A stretch of 64,000 nt of DNA from DASSQJ01 sp963773655 (GCA_963773655.1 CAVZBX010000005.1:186001-250000); one strand, 5' to 3'; shown: positions 28,418 through 38,181, numbered from the stretch's first letter. Notes: generated from the letters alone by a model not told the origin. Made by a program: numbers and translations.

Positions 28418-30508
28418 TCAGCGGCCGAGGGCGTCGTCGGCGGCCGCCCCGACGACGGGCGCCAGGGTCCTGGCGTACGTGGCGGTGACGTGGTCGCCGG
28501 GCCGGTGGACCGCGACGTTCCCCACGACGACCGGGCACCGCCCGCCGGGGCAGATCCATGCCGTGAGGTCGAGCAGGTGGACCCCGGCCCCGGCTTCGGT
28601 GGCGGCCTCGCGCTGCGCCGGGAGGCCGCTGTCCCGTACGGCCGGGTCGGCCGGGAAGCTGCAGGCGTCGAGGTCGTCGGGATGCCAGGCCGCGCAGACG
28701 TCGAGGTCGTCGGGCGTGACCGGGCTGTCGCCGATGACGAGCACGGGGATGCCCTCCTCCACGAGCAGGCGCCAGGTGGCGGTGTAGCCCGCCACGAGCG
28801 GCTCCGGCGCCGTACCCGTGCCGTCCCACGCGGCGTCGGCGACGCCTGAGGTGACGAGGAGGTCCGGCCGGTCGGCGCGAAGCCTCTCCGCCACGGCGCC
28901 GTTCCACGCGTCGCACTCCGGGTAGGCGGTGCCCGCGCTCGACGCCGCGCTGTACGAGAAGGCGCACGACGACTTGCCGTACGTGACGATCCGCCATCCA
29001 CGCTCCCGGCCCGCCTCCTCCAGCGCGGGCAGCCACTGCATCGCCTTCGAGTCCCCCACGAGAGCGATCGTCACCGTGGCCTCCGGGTCGCCGAAGGTGC
29101 ACGGCACCGGGTCGGTGGCGGACTCGGGCACCTGGCACCGGTCGACGTCGGCCTCGGGCCGGTCCTCGCCCGCGGTGAGCGGGTCGGGAGTGACCCAGCC
29201 GGGGTCGTCGGTGCCGGCGACCGGCTCCCCGCGGGTGACGGTGGCGGCTCCCAGGGCGGTCAGCGGGGGCATCCGCCCCCCGGGTGGCTCGGTGACGAAC
29301 GGCGAGCGCAGCGGCAGCAGCGGCAGGGCGGCCAGCACCCCCACCGCCGAGATGCCGAGCCCGGCGGCGAGCAGCGCACGCGGACGATCGCGCAGCCAGG
29401 CGCCGTGGTGGATCGGCGACTCGAGGTACCGCCACGACAGCCACGCCGGCAGCACCGAGGCGACAGCGAGGGTCAGCGGGAGCCACTGCGGCGCCCTCTC
29501 GCCGGTGACCCGCAGCACGGTCCACTCGCCGAGGACGATGGCCGGCCAGTGCCACAGGTAGATCGAGTACGACAGACCGCCGACCCACACCAGCGCCCGG
29601 GTGCCGAGCAGGCGCACCGGCCCGTTGGCCGGTCCCTGCCACCCGGCCCAGATGACCAGCGCGGTCGGCAGGGTCGCGAGCAGCGCCCATCCGCTCGGCC
29701 ACTCGACGTCCGTCGGGAGGAGGACGCCGACGGCCACGACGGCCACGAGGCCCGCCCAGCCGATGGCGGCCGCGCCGGGGGCGGGTCGCTCCGGCCGGGA
29801 CCGGCCGGCGAGCCACACGGCGAGCAGCGCGCCGACGCCCAGCTCCCAGATCCGCGTCGTCGTCGTGAAGAAGGCCTGGCGCGGCATCGCGTGCGAGGCG
29901 TACAGGGACCAGGCGAACGAGGCGAGCACGAGGACGCTGAGGGCGGAGCCGACGACCCGCCGGGAGGGGCGATGCACCAGCAGGGCCAGGAGGACGAGGA
30001 GGAGCGGCCAGAGGACGTAGAACTGCTCCTCCACCGCGAGCGACCAGTAGTGCTGGACCGGTGACGGGCTGGCGTCGCTCGCGAGGTAGTCGACCTCCCG
30101 CCGCGCCAGCACCCAGTTGACGACGTACGTCGAGGCTGCGATGACGTCGAGCCCGATCTCGCGGCGCCGCAGACCCGGGACGACGACGAAGGAGACGGCG
30201 GCGGTGACGACGAGGACGAGCACCGCGGCCGGCAACAGGCGGCGGATCCGGCGGCCGACGAAGCGCAGCCACGAGATCCGACCGTTGCGCTCGAGCTCGG
30301 CGACGAGCAGCCCCGTGATGAGGAATCCGGAGATCACGAAGAAGACGTCGACGCCGATGAAGCCGGCCCGTACGGGCAGGCCCGCGTGGTAGACGAGCAC
30401 GAGGGTGACCGCGAGCGCGCGCAGGCCCTCGATGTCGGGCCGGAACCCCCCGTCTCGACGCGGAGCCCTCGTTCGATGGCGTGCCGGGGCCGCCTCAGCC
30501 GTCGTCAC
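28418..30508 (-). CDS. membrane acyltransferase 3 with C-terminal SGNH domain
   Basis: Second OafA-like surface-glycan O-acyltransferase of the window (696 aa). It begins with FRPDIEGLRALAVTLVLVYH, then GVDVFFVISGFLITGLL, RRIRRLLPAAVL and HYWSLAVEEQFYVLWPL; about ten membrane spans extend to residue about 400. The SGNH part has ALVGDSKAMQWLP as block I and a late histidine in DHVTATYARTL. The GTG at 30508 overlaps coaD by 14 bases and is the only start between coaD and the first conserved residues. It shares only family-level similarity with the acyltransferase at 23963, so it is not a recent duplicate. Confidence 0.92.
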   Translation of the reverse strand: MTTAEAAPARHRTRAPRRDGGFRPDIEGLRALAVTLVLVYHAGLPVRAGFIGVDVFFVISGFLITGLLVAELERNGRISWLRFVGRRIRRLLPAAVLVLVVTAAVSFVVVPGLRRREIGLDVIAASTYVVNWVLARREVDYLASDASPSPVQHYWSLAVEEQFYVLWPLLLVLLALLVHRPSRRVVGSALSVLVLASFAWSLYASHAMPRQAFFTTTTRIWELGVGALLAVWLAGRSRPERPAPGAAAIGWAGLVAVVAVGVLLPTDVEWPSGWALLATLPTALVIWAGWQGPANGPVRLLGTRALVWVGGLSYSIYLWHWPAIVLGEWTVLRVTGERAPQWLPLTLAVASVLPAWLSWRYLESPIHHGAWLRDRPRALLAAGLGISAVGVLAALPLLPLRSPFVTEPPGGRMPPLTALGAATVTRGEPVAGTDDPGWVTPDPLTAGEDRPEADVDRCQVPESATDPVPCTFGDPEATVTIALVGDSKAMQWLPALEEAGRERGWRIVTYGKSSCAFSYSAASSAGTAYPECDAWNGAVAERLRADRPDLLVTSGVADAAWDGTGTAPEPLVAGYTATWRLLVEEGIPVLVIGDSPVTPDDLDVCAAWHPDDLDACSFPADPAVRDSGLPAQREAATEAGAGVHLLDLTAWICPGGRCPVVVGNVAVHRPGDHVTATYARTLAPVVGAAADDALGR

Positions 30509-31001
30509 GCAGCCGGTCGACGAGGGCGTCACGGACCTCGTCGGGGACGAGCCCGCTGACGTCACCCCCATGACGGACCACCTCCTTGACGAGCGAGCTG
30601 GACACGTGCTCGAGGTCGGGTGCGCCGGGGAGGAAGACCGTCTCGACGCCCGTCAGGTGGCGGTTCATCAACGCCATCGGCAGCTCGTAGGCGAAGTCGG
30701 TGCCGCCCCGAAGGCCCTTGACGACGACGTCGGCGCCGACGTCGCGGCAGACGTCGACGAGCAGCCGGCCCGCGAACGCCTCGACGCGCACCCGGTCGCC
30801 GATCCCGAGGGAGGTGACGGCGTGCTCGACGAAGGCGATCCGCTCCTCGGGCGTGAACGTGCCCGACTTCGCGGGGTTGTGGAGGATCGCGACGACGACC
30901 TCGTCGTAGAGGGCGGCCGCCCGCTCGACGACGTCGAGGTGTCCCCCGGTGACGGGGTCGAAGGAGCCGGGACAGACCGCCCGGCGCACGCGCTCGTTCA
31001 C
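30495..31001 (-). CDS. coaD: phosphopantetheine adenylyltransferase
   Basis: Transfers AMP from ATP to 4'-phosphopantetheine in coenzyme A synthesis (168 aa). The nucleotidyltransferase motif PGSFDPVTGGHLDVV is at the N-terminus; VVKGLRGGTDFAYE and VSSSLVKEV are the other conserved blocks. The GTG at 31001 is preferred since TAGGTT lies 7 bases upstream; a TTG at 31010 would add three residues but overlaps that box. The 3' end overlaps the acyltransferase start by 14 bases. Confidence 0.97.
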   Translation of the reverse strand: MNERVRRAVCPGSFDPVTGGHLDVVERAAALYDEVVVAILHNPAKSGTFTPEERIAFVEHAVTSLGIGDRVRVEAFAGRLLVDVCRDVGADVVVKGLRGGTDFAYELPMALMNRHLTGVETVFLPGAPDLEHVSSSLVKEVVRHGGDVSGLVPDEVRDALVDRLRDDG

Positions 31002-31008
31002 GCGCGCC

Positions 31009-31014
31009 AACCTA
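31009..31014 (-). promoter_or_regulatory. -10 box TAGGTT for leaderless coaD
   Basis: TAGGTT on the minus strand, 7 bases before the GTG start. Confidence 0.5.
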
Positions 31015-31062
31015 CCGTCCGGGGCGGCGGCCGGGCGGCGTCGGGGCGCGGGGGTTACCGGG

Positions 31063-32898
31063 TCAGAAGGGTGGGTCGTCGGGGAGGGAGTCGCGTGGTG
31101 GGTGTGCCGCGCGGGGGCGGTGGTCGGAGGTGATCGGCGGGGCGGGTGCGGTGCGGACCGTCACGGCGGCGAGTCGGTGTTCGAGGGTGAACTCGAGGGT
31201 GCTGTGGGGTGCCTCGGGCAGGTCGAGCCGGGGCTGGTGGGTGGCGTGGGACGGTTCGTCGCCGCGGTGGGGCAGGACCAGGGGGTGCAGGGCGTCCGGG
31301 GGGTGGGTGGTGCGGGTGGCGCCGGTGGGGTCGGTCCAGGTGAGGGTGGCGTCGGGGTGGAGGCGGGCGGTCCAGCCGGGGCGCTGCTTGACGCGGTGGT
31401 GGCGGCGGCAGAGGCAGGCCAGGTTGTCGGCGGCGGTGGGTCCGGCGGGCCAGGGGCGGACGTGGTCGAGGTCGCAGAAGACGGCGGCGACGTGGCAGCC
31501 GGGGAAGCGGCAGTGCCGGTCGCGGGCGCGGACCAGCTCGGCCAGGGGCGGCGGGGGCCGGTACGGGCCCGGGTCCGCGGCAGCGCCGCCGCGGTTGCGG
31601 CCCCGGTCCGCCGCCGCGTCGCTGCCGGGCCCGCGGCCGGGGGCGGTGTCGGGGAGGTCGTCGGTGATGGCGCCGGTGGCCGGGTGGCAGGCGCGTACCC
31701 GCAGCCGTCGCCGGGCCCGCCGGGACGCCCCGGGCGCGGCCGCGGCAGCGGCGGCCTCGCGGGTCAGGCCCTCGAGCCAGGCGCGCGGCACCAGCAGCGG
31801 CTCGCCGGCGCGCAGCCCGGGGACCTCGACCAGGTCATCCGGGTGCGGCCCCGCCCCGGCCGGCGCGGCCGCCGCCACCGGCTCCCCGGCGTCCACCGCA
31901 CCCCGGGCGGCGGCGGTGCCGCCGTCTCCCACCGTCGGCCGCCCACCGGCCACCGCACCTGCTCCCCGGGGGCCGGCGGGCACGTCGGGGCGCCCGGCGC
32001 CGGCGGCCGCGGCCACGGCGGCGTCGGCGCCGGCGGCGGTCGTGGCCGCGTCGGTGACCGACCCCTGCGGGACGGTCAGGACCACACCGACCTCGATGCT
32101 CGCGTGACCGGTGACCAGGTCGGTCAACGCCTTCGCCCGGGCCCGGTCGATCCGCTCACAGGTGCCGTCGGCGACGTACCGCTGCGCCAGGGCGTCCACC
32201 GCTGCCCACGCCGCCGCCGCCTCCTCCGACGGGAACGTGCCGTGCCAGCAGTCCACCCCCGGCTCCGAGGCCCACCGCTCCAACCGGCACTCGCTGCGCG
32301 CCCGCCGCGCCCGCTGCCGCACCAGGTCCGGGCTGACCCGCGCCAGCATCCGCCGCACCCGCCGCCGCAGCTGCGGACCCGTCTCACAGGTGAACCACGG
32401 CTCCACCGCCGCGACCACCGTGGCCGCCACCTGCGCCGGAGCCTCCTCCAGCTCGGCCGCCACCACCTCGGCCCGGTACCGGTCCAGCCGCCCGGCCGCC
32501 ATCGCCGCGTGCAACCCACCCAACCCCGTGTGCCCCGCCGTCCCCGGCGGGCCGTCCCCCGCCCGGCGGACCGCCGCCCGCACCCGCGCCTCCGCGTGCG
32601 CCGCCGTGCACCCCAGCACCCCGGCCACCACCCCCGCCGCATCCACCGACACGTGCCCCGGCCCCCGGTGCCGCTCCACCACCGTCCCGTCCTCGGCCCA
32701 CTGCGACTCGATCGCCGCCACCCGCGCCACCGCCAGCTCCTGCGCCGCCGACGCCACATCGAGCACCCGCTGCAACGCAGCGACCGACGCGACGTGCTCG
32801 GCGAGAGTCCCGACACCCGCGACGGCCGCACGCTCCGCCGCCAACCCCAGGACGAGCGCACGCTCGGCGCCCACCGCCGCCTCCGTCAGCCCCACCAT
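31063..32898 (-). CDS. DUF222 domain protein with HNH nuclease domain (13E12-repeat type)
   Basis: A 611-aa protein of the actinobacterial DUF222/HNH family, present in many copies in related genomes and often treated as mobile or selfish. The N-terminal 270 residues are helical DUF222. The middle is a low-complexity Ala/Gly/Pro linker. The C-terminal HNH module has CRFPGC, CDLDHVRPW and NLACLCRRHHRVKQ, so the metal-binding His and Cys residues are intact. It lies between coaD and the rsmD/recG pair, which adjoin in many relatives. The ATG at 32898 opens MVGLTEAAV, with GGGGAAGGGGAAG upstream. Confidence 0.85.
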   Translation of the reverse strand: MVGLTEAAVGAERALVLGLAAERAAVAGVGTLAEHVASVAALQRVLDVASAAQELAVARVAAIESQWAEDGTVVERHRGPGHVSVDAAGVVAGVLGCTAAHAEARVRAAVRRAGDGPPGTAGHTGLGGLHAAMAAGRLDRYRAEVVAAELEEAPAQVAATVVAAVEPWFTCETGPQLRRRVRRMLARVSPDLVRQRARRARSECRLERWASEPGVDCWHGTFPSEEAAAAWAAVDALAQRYVADGTCERIDRARAKALTDLVTGHASIEVGVVLTVPQGSVTDAATTAAGADAAVAAAAGAGRPDVPAGPRGAGAVAGGRPTVGDGGTAAARGAVDAGEPVAAAAPAGAGPHPDDLVEVPGLRAGEPLLVPRAWLEGLTREAAAAAAAPGASRRARRRLRVRACHPATGAITDDLPDTAPGRGPGSDAAADRGRNRGGAAADPGPYRPPPPLAELVRARDRHCRFPGCHVAAVFCDLDHVRPWPAGPTAADNLACLCRRHHRVKQRPGWTARLHPDATLTWTDPTGATRTTHPPDALHPLVLPHRGDEPSHATHQPRLDLPEAPHSTLEFTLEHRLAAVTVRTAPAPPITSDHRPRAAHPPRDSLPDDPPF

Positions 32899-33014
32899 GG
32901 ACTTCCCCTTCCCCCACGACCAGACGCTACCCCCGACCACCGACAACGCTGCGATGCCCGGTCGCCGACCGGTGGACGACCACGCAGCGAGGCGAGGACG
33001 CCGCCGCCGCTCGC

Positions 33015-33641
33015 TCAGTCCCTCTTGGCGGCGTCCTCGACCTCCTCGGCCCTCTCCTTGGCCTCGGCCTTGATCTCGTCCGCCTTCTCGCGAGCCTCCT
33101 CCGGGGCGAGGGTCCCCTCCTCGACCGCCTCGTCGAGGAGGGCGGCCACCTGCTCCTCCGAGGCACACCCCCGGTCGAGCAGCTCGTTGCGCCGGGCGAG
33201 CCAGGCGACCCCGAGCTTCTCCCGCACCTCCTCCGCCACCTCCTCGCGAGCCGGGTTGAGGATGGTCTGTTCCTCCTCGTTGGAGTGGTGGTTGACGACG
33301 GTCGCGAGCTCTTCGAGCGCGTCGTCGTACTCCTCGGTCTCGGTACCGGCGACCCGCAGGAAGGCGAGCAGGGCCTCGGTGATCTCGGCATGCTCCTCCT
33401 CGCCGTGCTCCGCCTCGTGCTCGGTGATGTCGTCGGCCCGCCGGCGCAGGGTCGGGTACACCCTCTCCTCCTCGGACACCGCGTGGGCCACGAGCACCTC
33501 GGCGAGGGCGTGCCGCGCAGCGGCGCGGTCGGTGTCGGTGCGGCGCGCCTCGCGCAGCAGGTCCTCGAAGAGCCGGTGGTCCTCGAGGATCCGCTCGATG
33601 ACGTCACCGCCGGTGGGGCGAGGGATCTGGTAGTGGCTCAT
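33015..33641 (-). CDS. hemerythrin-like HHE cation-binding protein
   Basis: A 208-aa protein. The first 150 residues form a four-helix HHE bundle with candidate iron ligands in EDHRLFEDLL, VAHAVSEEERVYPTL, EHEAEHGEEEHAEI and VNHHSNEEEQ; the last 60 are an acidic/basic helical tail (REKADEIKAEAKERAEE). Such proteins bind di-iron and are linked to oxygen, NO or redox sensing. ATG at 33641, monocistronic by spacing. Confidence 0.88.
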   Translation of the reverse strand: MSHYQIPRPTGGDVIERILEDHRLFEDLLREARRTDTDRAAARHALAEVLVAHAVSEEERVYPTLRRRADDITEHEAEHGEEEHAEITEALLAFLRVAGTETEEYDDALEELATVVNHHSNEEEQTILNPAREEVAEEVREKLGVAWLARRNELLDRGCASEEQVAALLDEAVEEGTLAPEEAREKADEIKAEAKERAEEVEDAAKRD

Positions 33642-33705
33642 CCGTCCATCCTGACAGCCGCGACCCACCGGCACCGCTGCGCGAGTCCGGCCTCCGGCAG
33701 CCCGT

Positions 33706-34263
33706 TCAGGCCGTCGCGGCGAGCCACACCGTGGTCTCGCCGTAGCGACGGGCCCGGCCCCGGCGTTCCAGCCCGCCGGGCCACGCCGGCTCGGGAGACC
33801 GGGACGAGCGCTCCACGACGACGATGGCGTCCTCCGCGAGCCACCCGTCTGCCAGCCGGGCGAGCACGGCCGCCAGCGCCTCCTCGCCCAGGTCGTACGG
33901 CGGGTCCAGCAGCACCAGGTGGAACCGCTGCGACGGTGCCGTGCCCAGGTGCGCCAGCACCTCGCGCCGGACCACCCGGACCCGGGGCAGCCGGAGGTCG
34001 CGGGTGTTGCCGGCCGCCACCTCGGCGGCCCGGCGGTCCGACTCGACGAGCACGACGTCGCTGGCCCCGCGGCTCGCCGCCTCGATGCCGAGCGCCCCCG
34101 ACCCGGCGTAGAGGTCCAGCACCCGGGCACCGCGCACCGCACCGCGGGCGTCGAGCGCCGAGAACAGGGCCTCCCTCACCCGCTCGCTCGTCGGCCGCGT
34201 GCCCGATCCGGGCGGGGTCCGCAGCGACCGGCCGCCCGCGGTCCCGGCGATGACGCGCGTCAT
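33706..34263 (-). CDS. rsmD: 16S rRNA (guanine966-N2)-methyltransferase
   Basis: SAM-dependent methyltransferase of 185 aa. It opens MTRVIAGTAGGRSL, with RPTSERVREALFSAL, the SAM loop LDLYAGSGALGIEAASRG, and the catalytic motif LLDPPYDLG. The ATG shares one base with the recG stop (TGATG), so translation is coupled. The usual next gene, coaD, is separated here by the HHE and DUF222 genes. Confidence 0.96.
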   Translation of the reverse strand: MTRVIAGTAGGRSLRTPPGSGTRPTSERVREALFSALDARGAVRGARVLDLYAGSGALGIEAASRGASDVVLVESDRRAAEVAAGNTRDLRLPRVRVVRREVLAHLGTAPSQRFHLVLLDPPYDLGEEALAAVLARLADGWLAEDAIVVVERSSRSPEPAWPGGLERRGRARRYGETTVWLAATA

Positions 34264-36491
34264 CAGCCTCGCTCCAGGTACGCGGCCTGCTCGGCGTCGA
34301 CCCGGGCCTGGACGGCGGCGGCGAGCACCGGGTGCGCGGTGAGGTCGGGGTCGGCGGCGACGAGGGCGAAGGCGTCCTCGCGGGCCTCCTCGATGACGTC
34401 CTCGTCGTCGAGGATGTGGAGGAACTCCAGCTGGGTTCGCCGCCCGTGCTGCGCGGCTCCGAGGATGTCCCCCTCCCGCCGCTGGGCGAGGTCCAGGCGG
34501 GCCAGCTCGAAGCCGTCGGTCGTGGCGGCGACCGCGTTGAGCCGCTCCAGGGCGGGGCCGGCCTCGGTGCCGGTGACGAGGAGACAGAGGCCCGGGTGGC
34601 CGCCACGGCCGATCCGTCCGCGCAGCTGGTGCAGCTGGGAGACGCCGAACCGGTCGGCGTCCATGACGACCATGACGCTGGCGTTGGGCACGTCGACGCC
34701 CACCTCGACGACCGTCGTCGAGACCAGCACGTCGGTCTCGCCACGCTGGAAGCGGCCCATGACCGCGTCCTTGTCCTCCGCCGGGAGGCGGCCGTGGAGC
34801 ACGTCCAGGCGCAGTCCCGAGACCGACGGTTCGCCCGCCAGCTCCTCGCTCACCGCGACGACGCTCCTCAGCGGGCGCGTCGGCGGCGTGGTCCCGGAGG
34901 CGCCGGCAACGTCCCCACCGTCCCCACCCTCCCCACCGTCGTCCCCGTCGGGCCCGTCGGTGATGACCGCGTCCTCGTCGGGGTCGTCGTCGTCGCCGAT
35001 CCGCGGGCAGACGACGTACGCCTGACGGCCCGCCGTCACCTCCTCCGCGACCCGCGCCCAGGTGCGCGCCATCCAGCCGGGCCGGTCCTCGGGCACGACG
35101 TGGGTCGTGATCGGGGCCCGCCCGGCGGGCAGCTCGCGGAGGGTGGAGGTCTCGAGGTCTCCGAAGACCGTCATCGCGACAGTGCGCGGGATCGGGGTCG
35201 CGGTCATGACGAGCACGTGCGGTGGCGTGGCTCCCTTGCCGCGCAGTGCGTCGCGCTGCTCCACCCCGAAGCGGTGCTGCTCGTCGACGACGACGAGGGC
35301 GAGGTCCCGGAAGTCGACGTTCTCCTGGAGCAGGGCGTGGGTGCCCACGACGATGCCGGCGTCGCCGCTCACGACGTCGAGCAGCGCCCGCCTGCGCTGC
35401 GCCGTGGAGCGGCTGCCGGTGAGGAGGGCGACGCGGGTGCCCTCGGCAGCGCCGCCCGGGGCCGCCTCCCCGATGGGGAGCATCCCGCCCATGGCGAGGT
35501 CGCCGAGCATCCCGGTGATCGTCGCGTGGTGCTGGGACGCCAGCACCTCGGTCGGCGCGAGCAGCGCCGCCTGGCCGCCGCTGTCCACCGCCTGCAGCAT
35601 GGCCCGGAGCGCGACGACCGTCTTTCCCGACCCGACCTCGCCCTGGAGGAGCCGGTGCATGGGCACCTCACGGGCCATCTCGGCGGCCACGGTGTCACCC
35701 ACCTCGCGCTGCCCGGCGGTGAGCTCGAACGGCAACCGGGCGTCGAAGGCGGCGAGCAGGCCGCCGGGTCGCCCGGCCCGGGACCGGGTGGAGTCCGCGG
35801 CGGCCGTCCGCCGCCGTTGCGCGAGCGTGGTCTGGAGCACGAACGCCTCCTCGTACCGCAGCCGCCGCCGGGCCCGTTCCACCTCCTCCCACGAGTCGGG
35901 GGTGTGGATGCCGCGCAGTGCCTCGGTTCGGGCCACCAGCCCGCGCCGCGTGCGGACCTCCTCGGGGATGGCGTCCGGGACCTCGTCGAGGACGTCGAGC
36001 ACCCGCCGCACGCTCTCGGTGACGGTCCAGGTGTGCAGCTTCCCCACCCGCCGGTAGATGGGGATGAGGTCCTTGCGGTCGCCGGCGTCGAAGTCGTCGA
36101 GCATCGTGTAGCCGGGGTGGGTCAGCTGGAGCCGGCTCCCGTACCGGCTCACGGTGCCCGCGAAGATGCCCCGGGCCCCGGGGACCAGGACGTTGGCGTG
36201 GGGGTAGGGCCGGAAGTAGGTGACGTCGAGCTCGTGCCGGCCGTCGGTGATGACGGCCTCGAGCATCGAGCCCCTGCGACGCTGCATCCGCCGCACCCCG
36301 GCCCTCTTGACCTCGGCGACGCCGACGAGGAACTCGCCCGGGGTGACCGCGCCGAGGTCGGACTCGCGGGTGCGGTAGCGGCGGGGCCAGAACGCGAGCA
36401 GGTCCCCGACGGTGCGGATGCCGCGGGCCTTCTCGAACTCCTTGGCGGCGGTGGCGATGACCGGGCGCAGCGGGCTGTCCTCGGTGACCAC
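34263..36491 (-). CDS. recG: ATP-dependent DNA helicase RecG
   Basis: Branch-migration helicase that regresses stalled forks and resolves recombination intermediates (742 aa). An N-terminal wedge/OB domain (PRRYRTRESDLG onward) is followed by the helicase core: Walker A LLQGEVGSGKT, DEQH box VVVDEQHRFG, motif III TATPIPRTVAM, and C-terminal motifs QLRGRIGRGGHPGLCLL. A Gly/Asp/Ser-rich insert (GDDGGEGGDGGD) lies between motifs. It starts at a GTG one base after the upstream stop and ends overlapping rsmD. Confidence 0.96.
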   Translation of the reverse strand: MVTEDSPLRPVIATAAKEFEKARGIRTVGDLLAFWPRRYRTRESDLGAVTPGEFLVGVAEVKRAGVRRMQRRRGSMLEAVITDGRHELDVTYFRPYPHANVLVPGARGIFAGTVSRYGSRLQLTHPGYTMLDDFDAGDRKDLIPIYRRVGKLHTWTVTESVRRVLDVLDEVPDAIPEEVRTRRGLVARTEALRGIHTPDSWEEVERARRRLRYEEAFVLQTTLAQRRRTAAADSTRSRAGRPGGLLAAFDARLPFELTAGQREVGDTVAAEMAREVPMHRLLQGEVGSGKTVVALRAMLQAVDSGGQAALLAPTEVLASQHHATITGMLGDLAMGGMLPIGEAAPGGAAEGTRVALLTGSRSTAQRRRALLDVVSGDAGIVVGTHALLQENVDFRDLALVVVDEQHRFGVEQRDALRGKGATPPHVLVMTATPIPRTVAMTVFGDLETSTLRELPAGRAPITTHVVPEDRPGWMARTWARVAEEVTAGRQAYVVCPRIGDDDDPDEDAVITDGPDGDDGGEGGDGGDVAGASGTTPPTRPLRSVVAVSEELAGEPSVSGLRLDVLHGRLPAEDKDAVMGRFQRGETDVLVSTTVVEVGVDVPNASVMVVMDADRFGVSQLHQLRGRIGRGGHPGLCLLVTGTEAGPALERLNAVAATTDGFELARLDLAQRREGDILGAAQHGRRTQLEFLHILDDEDVIEEAREDAFALVAADPDLTAHPVLAAAVQARVDAEQAAYLERG

Positions 36492-36492
36492 C

Positions 36493-38181
36493 TCACTCCA
36501 CCCCGATGAGCAGCGGGTACACCGGCTGCCCGCCGTCGACCACGACGACCTCGAGGTCTGGGCGGTCCCGCAGCAGAGCGCCCGATGTTGCCTCGGCAAG
36601 GCCCGGCTCGGCATCGGCACCCACGACGAGGGTGACGAGCTCGCCACCGGCGGAGAGCAGCCGCCGCAGGACCTCCCGCGCCGTGTCCGCGACGTCGTCA
36701 CCGAGGAGGGCGACGTCGCCGTCGACGATCCCGAGCACGTCGCCGGTGTGGCAGACCCCCGCCCAGGTGAGCGCCTCCTTGGTCGCCACCGTGACGGCGC
36801 CGTGCCGGGTGGCCCCGGCGGCCGAGGTCATCGCGACGACGTTGGCGTGGAGCGAGCGCGCGGGGTCGAGCACCGCGAGCGCGGCGAGGACCTGGACCGT
36901 GGTGCGGGCCGGCACGACGTGGGCGTCGATGCCGTCGTCGGACGCGGCCTGGGCGGCGGCCTCGGCGGCCATCGAGGTGTCCGGGTCCCCGGGCAGGATG
37001 AGCACCGACGCGGCACCGGTGGAGTGGGCGGCCTCGAGCAGGTGGCGTGCCGACGCCCGACGGCCGGGGCCGGACTCCACCACCACGGCACCCGCCTCGC
37101 GGAGCAACCCGGCCACGCCCGGGCCGGGTGCGCCCGCGACGACGGCGACGGCGCCGGGCGCCTCGCGGGCGGCCACCTGGCTGTGGAGGTGGGTGATCCG
37201 GATCCGTTCGGGGCGCCCCGCGGCGACCCCTGCCTCGACGGCGGCGCCCGCGTCGTCGACGTGCACGTGGATGTTCCACAGGTCCGGCCCGCCGACGACG
37301 AGCAGCGAGTCGCCGAGGGCGTCGAGGGTGCCGGTGAGCGTGACGACGGCCTCCCGCGTGGTGCCGGTCAACAGGTACATCACCTCGAAGGCGGGCCCGT
37401 CGGGCGAGGACGGGGAGTCGTCGTCGAGCGGGTCGGAGCCGGGGTCGCCGAGGCGCCGGGTGGCCGCGGACGTGCGCCACTCGTCGCGGCGGCGCAGGGC
37501 GGGCCCGGCCGAGAGCAGGCCCTCGTCGGTGCCGCTCCAGGTGCCCGTGACGACGCGGTGCAGCGACTCCAGCATGAGCACGCACCCGGCACCTCCGGCG
37601 TCGACCACCCCGGCACGGGCCAGCGCGGGCAGCTGCTCGGGTGTACGGGCCAGGGCCTCCCGGGCGGCCTCGACGGCACTGGAGCAGACCTGGCCCAGGT
37701 CGGCCCCCGCGTCGACGCTGCGCCGCGCTGCGGCCGCCGCGGCGTCGGCGACGGTGAGGATGGTCCCCTCCTGCGGATGCGCGACCGCGGCGCGCGCGGC
37801 GGCCGCCCCCCGTTCCAGGCAGGTGGCGAGCACGGTGGCGTCGACGGTCTCGGCGTCGCGGTCGAGGACCTCGTCGCAGAGCCCGCCCACGATCTGGCTG
37901 GCGATGACCCCGGAGTTGCCGCGTGCGGAGAGCAGGATCGCCCGCCGCAGCGAGCGGCACTCCTCGACGAGGGTGGCCTCCCCGAGGACGCCTGCTGCCT
38001 CGTGCGAGGCCACGACGTCGTCGATGGCGCCGTCGAAGGTGAGGTAGAGGTTGGTGCCGGTGTCGCCGTCGGGGACCGGGAAGACGTTGAGCTCGTCGAT
38101 CTCGGTCCGCCGGGCCGCGAGCGCCGCGCGGGTCAGGAGGGCCCAGTGCCGGGCGTCGGCGGCGGTGAACACGTCGGGCAC
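36493..38181 (-). CDS. DAK2 domain protein (FakA/YloV-like kinase)
   Basis: A 562-aa protein. The N-terminal DAK2 domain has the Mg-ATP motif NVFPVPDGDTGTNLYLT, then LLSARGNSGVIASQI, HPQEGTILTV and ARAGVVDAGGAGCVLM; the C-terminal half is the FakA-type domain (NIHVHVDDAG onward). Family members phosphorylate fatty acids bound to FakB or are of unknown substrate; the substrate here cannot be told. It is the first gene of the DAK2-recG-rsmD operon, divergent from rpmB. GTG at 38181 gives VPDVFTAADARHW. Confidence 0.9.
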   Translation of the reverse strand: MPDVFTAADARHWALLTRAALAARRTEIDELNVFPVPDGDTGTNLYLTFDGAIDDVVASHEAAGVLGEATLVEECRSLRRAILLSARGNSGVIASQIVGGLCDEVLDRDAETVDATVLATCLERGAAAARAAVAHPQEGTILTVADAAAAAARRSVDAGADLGQVCSSAVEAAREALARTPEQLPALARAGVVDAGGAGCVLMLESLHRVVTGTWSGTDEGLLSAGPALRRRDEWRTSAATRRLGDPGSDPLDDDSPSSPDGPAFEVMYLLTGTTREAVVTLTGTLDALGDSLLVVGGPDLWNIHVHVDDAGAAVEAGVAAGRPERIRITHLHSQVAAREAPGAVAVVAGAPGPGVAGLLREAGAVVVESGPGRRASARHLLEAAHSTGAASVLILPGDPDTSMAAEAAAQAASDDGIDAHVVPARTTVQVLAALAVLDPARSLHANVVAMTSAAGATRHGAVTVATKEALTWAGVCHTGDVLGIVDGDVALLGDDVADTAREVLRRLLSAGGELVTLVVGADAEPGLAEATSGALLRDRPDLEVVVVDGGQPVYPLLIGVE

